A stretch of DNA of 24,216 bases from JAAYYM01 sp035271065 (GTDB lineage Bacteria; Bacillota; Clostridia; Lachnospirales; Lachnospiraceae). The position numbers and the translations under genes were made by a program. Where the stretch lies: positions 1 to 24,216 of the forward strand of contig DATESB010000082.1 of assembly GCA_035271065.1 (NCBI GenBank), written 5' to 3'. A model generated the notes under the pieces. It was not told the origin of the DNA and made no database searches. It saw only the letters and a list, made by a program, of their open reading frames with translations. Position 1 is the first letter of the stretch, and each line of letters starts with the position of its first letter. Of the stretch, positions 1 to 8,878 are shown piece by piece.

Positions 1-725
1 AAATCCTTTGCTAAAAGCGGTGCAAAATAAGGACTCTGTCGGTCTTCTGGTGAGCTCTGATATAAATCTAAATACTGTACCAATTTTTGTTGTGTTAAAA
101 GAAAATCTGTTCCGTTCTCCATAACTGACGGATAAGGAGAACTTTCAGAATAGTCATTGTTTAGAGCAGGGTAAATGAGTATCTGTCGTTTCGGCATAAA
201 GTCGCCCAAATCTCTTGCCATCAGCGATATTGCGGCAGTTAAATTGCCACCGGCGCTGTCACCGATTAGGGTAATACGCTCAGGGTCTATATTTAACAGA
301 AAGCGGTTGGTATAGATGGCTTTTGCTACGGCATAGCAGTCCTCAAGTCCGGCGGGAAACGGAAATTCCGGTGCCAAACGATAACCGACCGATACAACAG
401 CCTGCCCGGTATTCTTTGCCAAAGCGGCACATACTCTGTCGTAATTATCCACTGTTTCTGTAATCCAGCCGCCACCGTGCATAAACAAGAGAACCGGAAG
501 GGTATTGCCACTCATTCCGGCAGCTTGGGAGACATCCTCTCCGGGCATATAAATGCGAATGGGAACTTCGTGCTCACCATTGTATATCTTGGTATCGATT
601 GTTTTGTAAAAAGGCTTCATAGGGTCAAGTGCCTTGATGTTTGCAAATACCCTGGAAGAATTAACGTGTATCTCGCCATAAGAAAGTGCCTTTAGTACGG
701 CGCGCGTTGCCTTGTTGATTGCCAT
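1..725 (-). CDS. HSL-family alpha/beta hydrolase (acetyl-esterase-like), 3' end outside window
   Basis: An open frame starts at an ATG (complement of 723-725) and runs 241 codons off the left edge. The translation begins MAINKATRAVLKALSYGEIH. It carries the oxyanion-hole motif HGGGW (residues 83-87), YRLAPEFPFPAG (115-126), and the nucleophile elbow GDSAGG with Ser157. These are the signatures of the hormone-sensitive-lipase branch of alpha/beta hydrolases (Aes/lipase-esterase type), which cleave short-chain esters. The catalytic Asp and His would lie in the missing C-terminal part. No signal peptide is visible, so it is probably cytoplasmic. An in-frame stop lies upstream and the SD is weak (AGG about 8 nt before the ATG). 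It is transcribed divergently from the LysM-GH18 gene. Substrate is unknown; a role in deacetylating dietary glycans is only a possibility. Confidence 0.9.
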   Translation of the reverse strand, partial: MAINKATRAVLKALSYGEIHVNSSRVFANIKALDPMKPFYKTIDTKIYNGEHEVPIRIYMPGEDVSQAAGMSGNTLPVLLFMHGGGWITETVDNYDRVCAALAKNTGQAVVSVGYRLAPEFPFPAGLEDCYAVAKAIYTNRFLLNIDPERITLIGDSAGGNLTAAISLMARDLGDFMPKRQILIYPALNNDYSESSPYPSVMENGTDFLLTQQKLVQYLDLYQSSPEDRQSPYFAPLLAKD

Positions 726-832
726 GCAGTTTACCTGTATTCCGTGTTGAGCGGAAGTCCTTTTCTTATATTAAGAATAACATTTTAGGGGGAAAATGTA
801 TATATTATTATTAATTGCTTTTTGGAGAAATT

Positions 833-2005
833 ATGATATATATTGTAAAATCGGGCGATACCGTTGAACGGATAGCGCTAAAATACAATGTTTTGGCCGA
901 AACTATTATCTATGATAATCAAATTCCGTTTCCATATCGACTTGCCGTGGGGCAGGCACTTTTCCTTGCTGAGACATCGACAGACGAGATGTTGTCAATC
1001 GCGGAGCCGAGCTTATCGATGCCAACTATGCCAGAGAGGCGCTTCATCTACGTCAACGGCTACGCATATCCATTTATCAGAGAATGGACGCTCAACCAGA
1101 CACTCCCTTACCTTACGGATTTATCAATCTTTTCCTATGGGTTCACGACGGAAGGAAACCTGCTTGCACCACAACTTTCAGACCAATGGATGATAGAAGC
1201 TGCATGGCAGTATGATGTCAAGCCGATTTTGACACTGACACCGCTTGATGAACAGGGGAGATTTAATAATTACTTAATCAGTGCCGTGGTCAACAATGAA
1301 GCGGCTCAGAGCAACCTCATTTCCCAGATTAGAAATACGGTGTATCAGAAGGGATTTCTAGGCGTGGATATTGATTTTGAGTTTATTCTGGCAGAGGACA
1401 GAGATGCATTTACCGAGTTTGTGAGAGTCATGACGGAGGCATTAAACGAAGACGGATATCAGGTTTCTGTTGCACTGGCGCCAAAGACTTCAAGCACGCA
1501 GCAGGGACTTTTGTATGCGGGTAAGGATTATCAGGGACTTGGTGAGGTAGCCAATCATGTTTTACTGATGACTTATGAGTGGGGCTACACATATGGTCCG
1601 CCGATGGCAGTGGCACCAATTGACCAGGTGCGTGCAGTGGTTGAATATGCAGTGACGGAAATCGAGCCGACAAAGATTAATCTCGGAATTCCGAATTACG
1701 GATATGATTGGCCACTTCCGTATGTACGAGGAACAATCCGAGCGCGGACAATCGGCAATGTAGAAGCAGTGCAACTGGCAATTCTGCAGGGTGCAGAAAT
1801 ACTGTATGATGAGGCGGCGCAGTCACCTTACTTCAGATATATGGAAGGGGATATTACGCATGAAGTCTGGTTTGAGGATGTGCGCAGCTTGCAAGCCAAA
1901 TTCAATCTGGTGAATGAATATGGTCTCAGAGGGGTAGGGTATTGGCAGATTATGCAGTTGTTTCGGGCGAATTGGTTGCTGCTTAGGAGTATGTTTATTT
2001 CGTAA
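833..2005 (+). CDS. LysM-GH18 spore cortex-lytic-type N-acetylglucosaminidase (SleL/YaaH-like)
   Basis: 390 aa. I chose the ATG at 833 because TTTGGAGAA lies 4-12 nt upstream; a TTG at 815 is in frame but lacks an SD. Residues 1-45 form one LysM domain (YIVKSGDTVERIA... AVGQALFL) that binds peptidoglycan. A Ser/Pro/Glu linker follows, then a GH18 barrel from about residue 69. The catalytic motif is DIDFE with the acid Glu183 (GVDIDFEF), followed by the conserved MTYEWGYTYGPP and a C-terminal GVGYWQIM strand. Family members SleL/YaaH hydrolyse cortex peptidoglycan during spore germination; they usually have two LysM domains and this one has a single copy. There is no classical signal peptide, as in SleL, which reaches the spore coat from the mother cell. 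The exact bond cleaved is inferred from the family. Confidence 0.9.
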   Translation: MIYIVKSGDTVERIALKYNVLAETIIYDNQIPFPYRLAVGQALFLAETSTDEMLSIAEPSLSMPTMPERRFIYVNGYAYPFIREWTLNQTLPYLTDLSIFSYGFTTEGNLLAPQLSDQWMIEAAWQYDVKPILTLTPLDEQGRFNNYLISAVVNNEAAQSNLISQIRNTVYQKGFLGVDIDFEFILAEDRDAFTEFVRVMTEALNEDGYQVSVALAPKTSSTQQGLLYAGKDYQGLGEVANHVLLMTYEWGYTYGPPMAVAPIDQVRAVVEYAVTEIEPTKINLGIPNYGYDWPLPYVRGTIRARTIGNVEAVQLAILQGAEILYDEAAQSPYFRYMEGDITHEVWFEDVRSLQAKFNLVNEYGLRGVGYWQIMQLFRANWLLLRSMFIS

Positions 2006-2021
2006 CTTTGTAAAGGGAGTT

Positions 2022-2136
2022 GCTAAATTCTGGTTTAACAGCCTAAGGTCAAGAGATAGTTTCCCTGTCGCCAACGGTAAAATTGGGCGACAAGGAAGTC
2101 ATCTTTTGACCTCAAGTAGGTAAACCTGGAATTTGC
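2022..2136. repeat. ~115-bp imperfect inverted-repeat element (copy 1)
   Basis: The arms 2022-2072 and 2086-2136 are near-complementary around a short loop. Examples are GCTAAATTC/GAATTTGC, TGGTTTA/TAAACC, AAGGTCAAGAGAT/ATCTTTTGACCT and CCTGTCGCC/GGCGACAAGG. A related sequence in the opposite orientation lies at 16005-16116, sharing TTGTCGCCCA..TACCGT. It sits between the stop of the LysM-GH18 gene and the next gene. It may be a MITE-like or REP-like element, and its hairpin may also act on the mRNA end. No flanking target duplication was recognised. Confidence 0.65.
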
Positions 2137-2216
2137 AAATCGAGAGTTTGAATAATGCATATTTTTGGATTTATTGGTTATCGTAGGGAATAGAAAACTT
2201 AAAAAGGAGATTATCT

Positions 2217-3482
2217 ATGAACCCATTTGAGCAAAAGCCCAGCCCGATTGATACAGCATTTTGTAATTGGACGAGCCTTTATCCGAAACCCTACAACAAG
2301 AATGAGGTAGACCCTTACACGAAAACAAGAGTGATTTTAATGAACGGAACGGAGTATGAAGCGGTGTGGTTCAGCCACCAGTTTCAGCGTCATTGTCCGA
2401 ACAATGATTTGCGTCGCGAACTTGCGCTGGTAAGAAGGGTTGAGCAACAGCAGCAAAAGGTGATTGCAGCGCTGAAACCAAAGGATGAAACAATTCTTGA
2501 GCATACCATTTCTTATGAGCAATTGGCGGTAGATCTGACTGCCGGAATTGCGCAATGCGAGCCTGATTTAAATGTAAAGGCAGCGCTTGATTTTGCTTTG
2601 CTGGAGGATTTTGACCATCTTTACCGCTATGCAGACCTTCTGGAAAATGAACAAGGGGTGAAAGCGGAGCAGCTTGTGGGACATTATACAGAAATCATGC
2701 CCGGGCGGCCGACCATTTCAGAGCACCGATATCCATTTGACAATATCCGATATTATATTAATAACAAAACGGCTTCACCGCTTACGAAGCTGCATGTGTC
2801 GATTATTACGGCAGCGGAACAGCAGACCATGAACTACTATATGAATACGGCAGCCCTGTATCACAATGATATCGGCAGACAGTTGTATCAGGAAATCGGG
2901 CTCATCGAGGAGCAGCATGTGAGCCAGTACGGCAGTCTGATTGATACGACGACTACGATGTTGGAATGCCTTTTGATGCATGAGTATACGGAGTGCTATC
3001 TGTACTATTCCTGTTATGAGGACGAGACGGACCCCTATATCAAGAAGATATGGGAGCAGCATTTTGAGCAGGAAGTGTCGCATTTGCACAATGCGGCGCG
3101 TTTGCTAAAGCAGTATGAAAATAAAGAGTGGCAGCAGTGCATTCCGGAGGGTGAATTCCCTCAACTTTTGAAACTGCATGAAAATAAAGAGTATATCAGG
3201 GATATCCTCGGAAATACAGTGCAGAATACGTCAAAGCTGGAGCAGTATGTGAATATCAAGGATGTACCGCAAACGGATGTGTTTTATGCGTTCCAGAAAC
3301 AGTTAAACTTGCCGGAAGATGAGGTGCCGACTCATAAGTTGATTCAGGGATATATCTCGGAATGTGGGAAGGATTACCGTTATCAGGACAAGGAACATCC
3401 GGTGGAAGCACTTCGTAACAGGGAAGTGGATAATACAACCGTTGGCAGATTTTCCGATGTATTGAGCAGTTTGGATTTCTGA
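2217..3482 (+). CDS. Ferritin-like (rubrerythrin-type diiron) protein, paralogue A
   Basis: 421 aa with a good SD (AAAAAGGAG before the ATG). I do not know a named gene for it. The C-terminal half has the spacing of a four-helix diiron site: Glu201 (TAAEQQTMNYYMN), Glu231-x-x-His234 (IEEQH), Glu256/Glu259 (MHEYTECYLYY) and Glu286-x-x-His289 (EQEVSHLH). The N-terminal half (about residues 90-160) is also helical, with EHTISYEQ and LLEDFDHLYRY, and could be a second, partly degenerate bundle. Residues 1-60 are a conserved non-ferritin segment (PYNKNEVDPYTK). There is no signal peptide. More than half of the residues match paralogue B, which converges on it. Candidate roles are oxygen/peroxide detoxification, iron handling or a spore-associated protein; none is shown by the sequence. 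Confidence 0.85.
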   Translation: MNPFEQKPSPIDTAFCNWTSLYPKPYNKNEVDPYTKTRVILMNGTEYEAVWFSHQFQRHCPNNDLRRELALVRRVEQQQQKVIAALKPKDETILEHTISYEQLAVDLTAGIAQCEPDLNVKAALDFALLEDFDHLYRYADLLENEQGVKAEQLVGHYTEIMPGRPTISEHRYPFDNIRYYINNKTASPLTKLHVSIITAAEQQTMNYYMNTAALYHNDIGRQLYQEIGLIEEQHVSQYGSLIDTTTTMLECLLMHEYTECYLYYSCYEDETDPYIKKIWEQHFEQEVSHLHNAARLLKQYENKEWQQCIPEGEFPQLLKLHENKEYIRDILGNTVQNTSKLEQYVNIKDVPQTDVFYAFQKQLNLPEDEVPTHKLIQGYISECGKDYRYQDKEHPVEALRNREVDNTTVGRFSDVLSSLDF

Positions 3483-3499
3483 TAGAGACGATATGCAAT

Positions 3500-3534
3500 A
3501 GAAGAGCCGCAATAGATGTTTCTGCGGCTCTTCT
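3500..3534 (+). terminator. Intrinsic terminator between convergent ferritin-like genes
   Basis: AGAAGAGCCGCA (3500-3511) pairs perfectly with TGCGGCTCTTCT (3523-3534), giving a 12-bp stem with an 11-nt loop. It is followed by TTTGTGTGTG. It lies 18 nt after the plus-strand stop. The T-rich tail favours use on the plus strand; it could also block read-through from the minus-strand gene. Confidence 0.8.
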
Positions 3535-3576
3535 TTGTGTGTACTTGGGACGTACGCTCACACATCAGAAACTAAC

Positions 3577-4950
3577 TTAGTATCTTCTGCCCATTCCGGG
3601 GCCGATATTGCCTCCGATGTTGCCTCCGGTATTGCCGGTCAAATCGCATTGACACTGGCGTTCTGTAGTGCCGCAAATGGTGGTGCTGACTGGTGTTAAT
3701 GACGGCACCCTTGCAAGTGTCGTATTGTCGTTACGGCGGTCACGCAGTGCAGGAATCGGATTTGGAGCAGTTTCATAACGATAATCTATATTTTTCAGTT
3801 GAATGTGTTTTTCAATGACATTATGAGAAGCAACACATGCAACGTCATCATTTACGATGCTCTGGTAGCAGTAGAAACGTGCATCGTCAGGCAAAGTCTG
3901 AAGCGGTACCACTTCCAGTTCGCATTGTGTATTTCCGGTTGTGGTTGCAATGACTTTGCGTACATATTCAATATTCGGGCGCAGCATCAAAATCTGAGGG
4001 AAATCGCCGCCCGGAATGACAGACTCCCACTCAGTTCCTTCATAACGATACAGAAGTTCTTTCGCCTTGTGCAGATGAGAGATTTCCTGTGCCAGACATT
4101 CTTCCCAAATACGGCGAATGCGGTGGTCACACTCTGTCTGCATTGCGGAATAATACAGATAACATTCAGTATATTGATGCAGCAACAGATTCTCAAGCCA
4201 GGTAGCCTTCGGATCCAATAGACTCTCGTACTGGGTTACATGCTCTTCTTCAATCATGCCGATTTCAACGTAAAGACGACGCCCGAGTTCGGATTTGTCA
4301 TAAAGAGGTGCCACATTCATATAGTAATTCATGGTTTGCTGTTCAGCAGCAGTAATGATGTTGACATTCAATTTAGTCTGGAGAGCGGCATTTTTACACG
4401 TATACGGGAAAATGCTGTCCAGAGGATGTCGATGCTCGGAAATGGTAGGTCTTGCAGGCATGATTTCGGTGTAGCCGCCAACCAACTCTTTCGGGTCTGC
4501 ATTATATTCCATATCCAAAAGGTTGGAATAGCGATATAAGTGGTCGAAATCTTCGAGTAATGCAAAATTCAGTGCATTAATGACATTGCAATCTGTTTCC
4601 TGTTTTGCAAGGACTGCTGTCAAATCAACTGCCAGTTGCTCGTAGGTAATCGTGTGTTCCAGAATTGTTTCATTCATAGGTTTCAAGCAGCTGATACGTT
4701 TCTGCTGTTGCTGTTCACCTCGACGAATAAGCGCCAATTGCTGGCGCAAATCATTATCCGAACAATGTCTGGCAAAATTTCGGGAGAACCACTGTGCCTC
4801 AAACTCGGTACCATTCATCAGTACGATACGGCATTTTGTATATGGGTCAGTCTCATATTTGTTATATGGAAGAGGATTCATTGTGTTCCAATCCATAAAG
4901 GTTTTCTCTATTGGTATGGGTCTTTCTTCAAAGGGATTAAAGTTGCTCAT
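3577..4950 (-). CDS. Ferritin-like (rubrerythrin-type diiron) protein, paralogue B with Gly-rich tail
   Basis: 457 aa. The start ATG (complement of 4948-4950) has AAAGGAAC upstream. It is colinear with paralogue A along almost its whole length, sharing NPFE, PYNK, DPYTK, ILEHTI, FALLEDFDHLYRY, EIMP and TAAEQQTMNYYMN. The diiron ligand set is retained: Glu of TAAEQQ, ExxH of EEEH, Glu of HQYTECYLYY, and ExxH of QEISH. It differs in a C-terminal extension that is Cys-containing (CGTTERQCQC) and then Gly/Asn-rich (GNTGGNIGGNIGPGMGRRY). That tail resembles disordered tails of spore-coat or surface-associated proteins. The tail and the spore hydrolase nearby make a spore-layer role conceivable, but this is inference only. 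Confidence 0.85.
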   Translation of the reverse strand: MSNFNPFEERPIPIEKTFMDWNTMNPLPYNKYETDPYTKCRIVLMNGTEFEAQWFSRNFARHCSDNDLRQQLALIRRGEQQQQKRISCLKPMNETILEHTITYEQLAVDLTAVLAKQETDCNVINALNFALLEDFDHLYRYSNLLDMEYNADPKELVGGYTEIMPARPTISEHRHPLDSIFPYTCKNAALQTKLNVNIITAAEQQTMNYYMNVAPLYDKSELGRRLYVEIGMIEEEHVTQYESLLDPKATWLENLLLHQYTECYLYYSAMQTECDHRIRRIWEECLAQEISHLHKAKELLYRYEGTEWESVIPGGDFPQILMLRPNIEYVRKVIATTTGNTQCELEVVPLQTLPDDARFYCYQSIVNDDVACVASHNVIEKHIQLKNIDYRYETAPNPIPALRDRRNDNTTLARVPSLTPVSTTICGTTERQCQCDLTGNTGGNIGGNIGPGMGRRY

Positions 4951-5024
4951 AAGAAGTTCCTTTAGTAACTAAGTTGTTATGATAAGATATGTAAAAAGTG
5001 CACAGGTTGTGATAAAATGAATGT

Positions 5025-5052
5025 GGCGACGTAAATGAGGCGGCGTAAATAG
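5025..5052 (+). repeat. Two tandem 14-bp repeats in the leader of the lipoprotein gene
   Basis: GGCGACGTAAATGA (5025-5038) is followed directly by GGCGGCGTAAATAG (5039-5052), with 11 of 14 bases matching. It lies between the divergent ferritin-like gene and the SD (AAGGAGGAG) of the lipoprotein gene. It could be a duplicated operator or simple slippage. Confidence 0.5.
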
Positions 5053-5071
5053 GGATTATAAGGAGGAGATT

Positions 5072-6727
5072 ATGAAAAAGTATTTGGTGACAGTGATGAT
5101 GGCAATCAGTTTATGCATGGCTTTATCACTGACAGGTTGCAATGCAAAATCTGATGAAAATGAATCTTTAGCGGACAGCGAGAATCTGCAGGACACCGAA
5201 GCAAGTGAGGATGAAACAGATGCGGGGGACATGGCAGAAAATGAGGATGAGGATGCCTCAGAAGAAGCAGAAGAGGCTGTGATGGCTCAGAGTTCTTATG
5301 TAGATTTCAGTACGGAAACGAAGTATTTTTATGAATCAGATGAAGAGAGCGGTAGGACACTTGCATCTTCAGTATATGAACTGATTGATATTGAATCAGA
5401 AGATACGCCACAATTGGATGCGGCAATTGAACAGTGGAATAGCGACAGAGAAAAAGAATATGATGACTTCTATCAACAATCAATTGATTTGGCAAAGACA
5501 GATTTTGCCGAAAACCAAGAATGGTGGACTGATGCATACACAAGTCAGGCAAACTGTATCATAAAGCGTGCAGACAAAAAGGTATTCAGTTTTATGGAAG
5601 ATTGCTACTCTTATATGGGAGGCGCGCATGGCAATAGCACTTGTACAGGATATAACTTTGATGTAGAAACAGGGAAGGACATATTGCTGACTGATGTGGT
5701 CAACGATATTTCTGTACTTCCGAAACTTTTGGAAGAAAAGCTGTTGGAGAAGTATGAGTCTGATATATTCCTTGATCCTGACATTGCAGGATGTATTGAA
5801 ACGAATTATTTACAGTTTTCGAATGAGGGATATTCGGAAATGCAGTTTATTGTTGGATATGAGGGCATTACTATTTTCTTCAATGCTTATGATTTATCCT
5901 ATTATGCAGCGGGAACACAGGAAATCACGCTTTTGTATCAGGATTATCCGGACCTCTTGAAGCCGGATTATTTTACAGAAGTACCGGAAAGTTATGCGGT
6001 TCAAATGCAGTATTACAATGAAACGGAACTTGCTTCAGCGAGTGGTCAGGGGCTTAGAACGATTTCAGTATACGGAGCCATGGATGAATATGACACCTAT
6101 GAGACGATTACGGTTGTTGTGGACGGAAATGAGACCATACAGGAATGTTACACGTATGAAATCAATCCATACTATGTGAAGGTGAAAGATAAGAGTTATT
6201 TGTACATCCAAATGAAAGCAGAAAATGATTATCAGACGGTTATGATATTTGATATCAGCGGTGATAAGGCTGTATACGTAAATGAGTTTGACGGGCATTT
6301 GATAGATTTTACAAATCCGGAAAGTTTTGTGGTGGAAGAATGGCTGGGACTGCTCAGTAACTATGGCGCAACACGTACATTCCATGTAGGTGATGACGGA
6401 GTTCCTGTTTGTGACTCTGAAGATTATGAAATTGATTTTGACCGAACGATTATATCAACTGTGGAGTTGGAAGGTGAAATAATTGATGCAAAAACAGGAG
6501 AAGCAACCGGCGAGTCAACGGGAGAGCCAACCGAAGAGCCGACCGGCACAGATGTATTTCCGGCGGGTACAGAGTTTAGATTTCTTCGGACAGACAATGC
6601 TTCTTATGTGCAAATGGAGGCTTCGGACGGCAGAATTGTTCGCTTTGATGTGACATCTGAATGGCCCCAAATGATTAATGGTAAGGAAGCAATGAGCTGT
6701 TTTGAAGAATTGTGGTATGCAGGTTGA
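5072..6727 (+). CDS. Secreted lipoprotein with RsiV-type DUF3298 domain
   Basis: 551 aa with the SD AAGGAGGAGATT before the ATG. Residues 1-22 are a type II signal peptide ending in the lipobox LTGC, so Cys23 is the lipidated residue and the protein is anchored outside the membrane. Residues 24-75 are a very acidic Glu/Asp/Ser linker. Residues about 85-310 match the DUF4163/DUF3298 pattern known from RsiV and PdaC: paired helices, then SYMGGAHGNSTCTGYNFD and a TGKDILLTDVV turn. These domains bind peptidoglycan or lysozyme in RsiV; here there is no anti-sigma segment. Residues 310-551 have no domain I recognise and include a degenerate TGE-rich repeat (TGEATGESTGEPTEEPTG). Only 14 nt separate it from the PfkB kinase, suggesting co-transcription, although the functional link is unclear. 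Confidence 0.85.
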   Translation: MKKYLVTVMMAISLCMALSLTGCNAKSDENESLADSENLQDTEASEDETDAGDMAENEDEDASEEAEEAVMAQSSYVDFSTETKYFYESDEESGRTLASSVYELIDIESEDTPQLDAAIEQWNSDREKEYDDFYQQSIDLAKTDFAENQEWWTDAYTSQANCIIKRADKKVFSFMEDCYSYMGGAHGNSTCTGYNFDVETGKDILLTDVVNDISVLPKLLEEKLLEKYESDIFLDPDIAGCIETNYLQFSNEGYSEMQFIVGYEGITIFFNAYDLSYYAAGTQEITLLYQDYPDLLKPDYFTEVPESYAVQMQYYNETELASASGQGLRTISVYGAMDEYDTYETITVVVDGNETIQECYTYEINPYYVKVKDKSYLYIQMKAENDYQTVMIFDISGDKAVYVNEFDGHLIDFTNPESFVVEEWLGLLSNYGATRTFHVGDDGVPVCDSEDYEIDFDRTIISTVELEGEIIDAKTGEATGESTGEPTEEPTGTDVFPAGTEFRFLRTDNASYVQMEASDGRIVRFDVTSEWPQMINGKEAMSCFEELWYAG

Positions 6728-6741
6728 TGGGAGAATGAGTC

Positions 6742-7869
6742 ATGGAGAAAAAGGTAGTAGTTGCGGGGCATATCTGCTTAGATATAACGCCTGTATTTGC
6801 AAGTCAGAATACAACGAAGATTGAGGAAATTATGATACCGGGACAGCTGATACGGACAGAGGGCGTAGACGTTCATACCGGTGGAGCAGTTGCTAATACC
6901 GGGCTTGCAATGAAATTTCTGGGTGCGGATGTGAAACTGATGGGGAAACTCGGCAATGATGAATTCGGCAGTATTGTGTTGCGGATATTGAAGCAACATG
7001 GCGTGGATGGTAACAAGGACATGATTTGTTCTGATGAAGCGGGTACATCTTATTCAATCGTCATGGCCCTCCCCGGCATTGATCGCATTTTCTTACATGA
7101 TGCGAGTGCAAATGATACGTTTTGTTATGATGATTTGGATTTTCAGACGATTAAAGATGCGTCTTTGTTTCATTTCGGATATCCGCCAATCATGAAGAAC
7201 ATGTTCGTAAATGATGGGGCAGAACTGGTCAAAATCATGAAGCAGGTGAAGGAATACGACGTGGCAACTTCGCTTGATATGGCGGCAATGGATGCGAATT
7301 CTGAGGCCGGTAGGGCGGATTGGAGAAAGATACTTCAGAATGTGCTGCCGTATGTGGATTTCTTTGTGCCAAGTGCCGAAGAACTCTGCTATATGCTTGA
7401 CCGCGAACGTTATGAGGAATGGATAAAGCGTGCAGATGGCGCGGACATTACCGGAATTCTTTCCATTGAAAATGATGTGAAGCCTTTGGCAGATGAATTG
7501 TTGCAAATGGGCGCAAAGGTGTTATTGATTAAATGCGGTGCGCCCGGGTTGTATTACCGGACTGCGGACGCGGCGGTACTTTCTCAAGTTGGGGCGAAGT
7601 GCGAGCTGGATACACAGGCATGGAGTGATAAAGAAGGCTTTGAGAAGAGTTATCAGCCATCAAAAGTTCTGTCGGGAACCGGTGCAGGCGATACCAGCAT
7701 CGCAGCATTTCTGACCGCAATGTTGATGAACTATTCCATCGAGCACTGCATGCAGCTTGCAGCGGCAACCGGAGCTTCTTGCGTTGAGAGTTATGATGCG
7801 TTAGGTGGCTTGAAGACATTTGCGGAGTTGGAAGCAAAGATTGAAAAGGGCTGGGCGAAGAATCCCTAG
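6742..7869 (+). CDS. PfkB-family carbohydrate kinase
   Basis: 375 aa; the SD GGGAGAATGA precedes the ATG. It has the first PfkB signature region (HTGGAVANTG, residues 45-54, and MGKLGNDEFG, 67-76) and the second signature SGTGAGDTSIAAF with catalytic base Asp317. The family phosphorylates sugars such as fructose, ribose, tagatose-6-phosphate or fructose-1-phosphate at the expense of ATP. The next gene is a class II aldolase, so a plausible pair is phosphorylation of a sugar (phosphate) followed by aldol cleavage to triose phosphates. Which sugar cannot be read from the sequence. The protein is longer than the usual 300-330 aa because of an insert around residues 225-300. Confidence 0.9.
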   Translation: MEKKVVVAGHICLDITPVFASQNTTKIEEIMIPGQLIRTEGVDVHTGGAVANTGLAMKFLGADVKLMGKLGNDEFGSIVLRILKQHGVDGNKDMICSDEAGTSYSIVMALPGIDRIFLHDASANDTFCYDDLDFQTIKDASLFHFGYPPIMKNMFVNDGAELVKIMKQVKEYDVATSLDMAAMDANSEAGRADWRKILQNVLPYVDFFVPSAEELCYMLDRERYEEWIKRADGADITGILSIENDVKPLADELLQMGAKVLLIKCGAPGLYYRTADAAVLSQVGAKCELDTQAWSDKEGFEKSYQPSKVLSGTGAGDTSIAAFLTAMLMNYSIEHCMQLAAATGASCVESYDALGGLKTFAELEAKIEKGWAKNP

Positions 7870-7917
7870 CAGAAAATGCGAAGTGTAACGAATTTAGAAG
7901 GAAATGAGGGTTGTGCT

Positions 7918-8823
7918 ATGTTAGCAAATTTGAATGATGTATTGGTACCGGCTAAAAAGGAGAAATACGGAGTTGGTCTCTTCAACGCGGTGAATCTAGA
8001 ACTTGCCAGAGGAATTATAGAGGCGGCAGAGGAATTGAAATCGCCGGTGATTATCGGAACGGCAGAAATATTGCTGCCCTACGGACCACTCAAGAATATA
8101 GCTGATTTGATTGTGCCGATGGCAAGAGAAGCATCTGTTCCGGTTGTCATTCATTACGATCACGGTCTTACTTTTGACAAATGTATAGAAGCGTTAAAGT
8201 ATGGCTTCACTTCTATTATGTATGATTGTTCAACCGATTCCTATGAAGAAAATGTCAAGAAGGTTGCGGAAATGGTGAAGATTGCACATGCTTATGGGGC
8301 AACTGTGGAAGGCGAACTTGGTCATGTTGGTGACAATGAGGGCGAGGGCAGACTTGACGACCCCACGGCATATTATACTGATCCGGAAGTGGCTAAGGAT
8401 TATGTGGAACGAACAGGTGTGGATGCGCTGGCGATTGCAGTCGGTAATGCACATGGAGCTTATAAATTTCCACCCAAACTAGACTTTGAGCGCATTGCCA
8501 CAATTGCTGATTTAATCAACGTTCCGTTGGTGTTACATGGTGGCAGCGGATTGTCAGAAGCGGATTTCCAAAGGGCAATCGAAGAAGGTATCTGCAAAGT
8601 CAACATTTTCACGGATATTGACGTTGCTGCGGCAAATGGTGCAAAGAAAGCCTTTGAAGAAGGGGCAGGCAGTTTGATTGGTATGATTCCTTATGAAGTA
8701 GAGGCGGTAAAAGAAGTGGTGAAGAACAAGATGAAACTGTTTTGCAGTGTGAACCGCAGCACGCCTATGTATGAAGAATACGATTTTTCTGACGCAGTAA
8801 GGAATCCATATATAAAATGTTAA
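7918..8823 (+). CDS. Class II ketose-bisphosphate aldolase (fructose/tagatose-bisphosphate type)
   Basis: 301 aa from the ATG at 7918, which has GAGGG 7 nt upstream. An in-frame ATG at 7876 would add 14 residues but has no SD. Class II motifs: HYDHG with Asp81 (catalytic) and His82, EGELGHVG (131-138), GNAHG with His179, and LHGGSG with His207. The three His residues are the expected zinc ligands. Length and motifs fit the GatY/KbaY/FbaA-like short class II group, which cleaves fructose- or tagatose-1,6-bisphosphate to dihydroxyacetone phosphate and glyceraldehyde-3-phosphate. It lies 48 nt after the PfkB kinase on the same strand. The surroundings give no hint whether it serves general glycolysis or a dedicated sugar; the pairing with a kinase favours the latter. 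Confidence 0.92.
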   Translation: MLANLNDVLVPAKKEKYGVGLFNAVNLELARGIIEAAEELKSPVIIGTAEILLPYGPLKNIADLIVPMAREASVPVVIHYDHGLTFDKCIEALKYGFTSIMYDCSTDSYEENVKKVAEMVKIAHAYGATVEGELGHVGDNEGEGRLDDPTAYYTDPEVAKDYVERTGVDALAIAVGNAHGAYKFPPKLDFERIATIADLINVPLVLHGGSGLSEADFQRAIEEGICKVNIFTDIDVAAANGAKKAFEEGAGSLIGMIPYEVEAVKEVVKNKMKLFCSVNRSTPMYEEYDFSDAVRNPYIKC

Positions 8824-8878
8824 TGCGAAAGCATACAGCAAGGGCAAATAGTAAGTAAAAGTATGCCAGGCAGGCAAA

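Noticed and set aside
815..832. Upstream TTG start for the LysM-GH18 gene
   Set aside because: There is no SD before it, while GGAGAA precedes the ATG at 833, which starts directly with the LysM strand.
7876..7917. Upstream ATG start for the aldolase
   Set aside because: There is no SD; GAGGG lies at proper distance from the ATG at 7918, which matches the family N-terminus.
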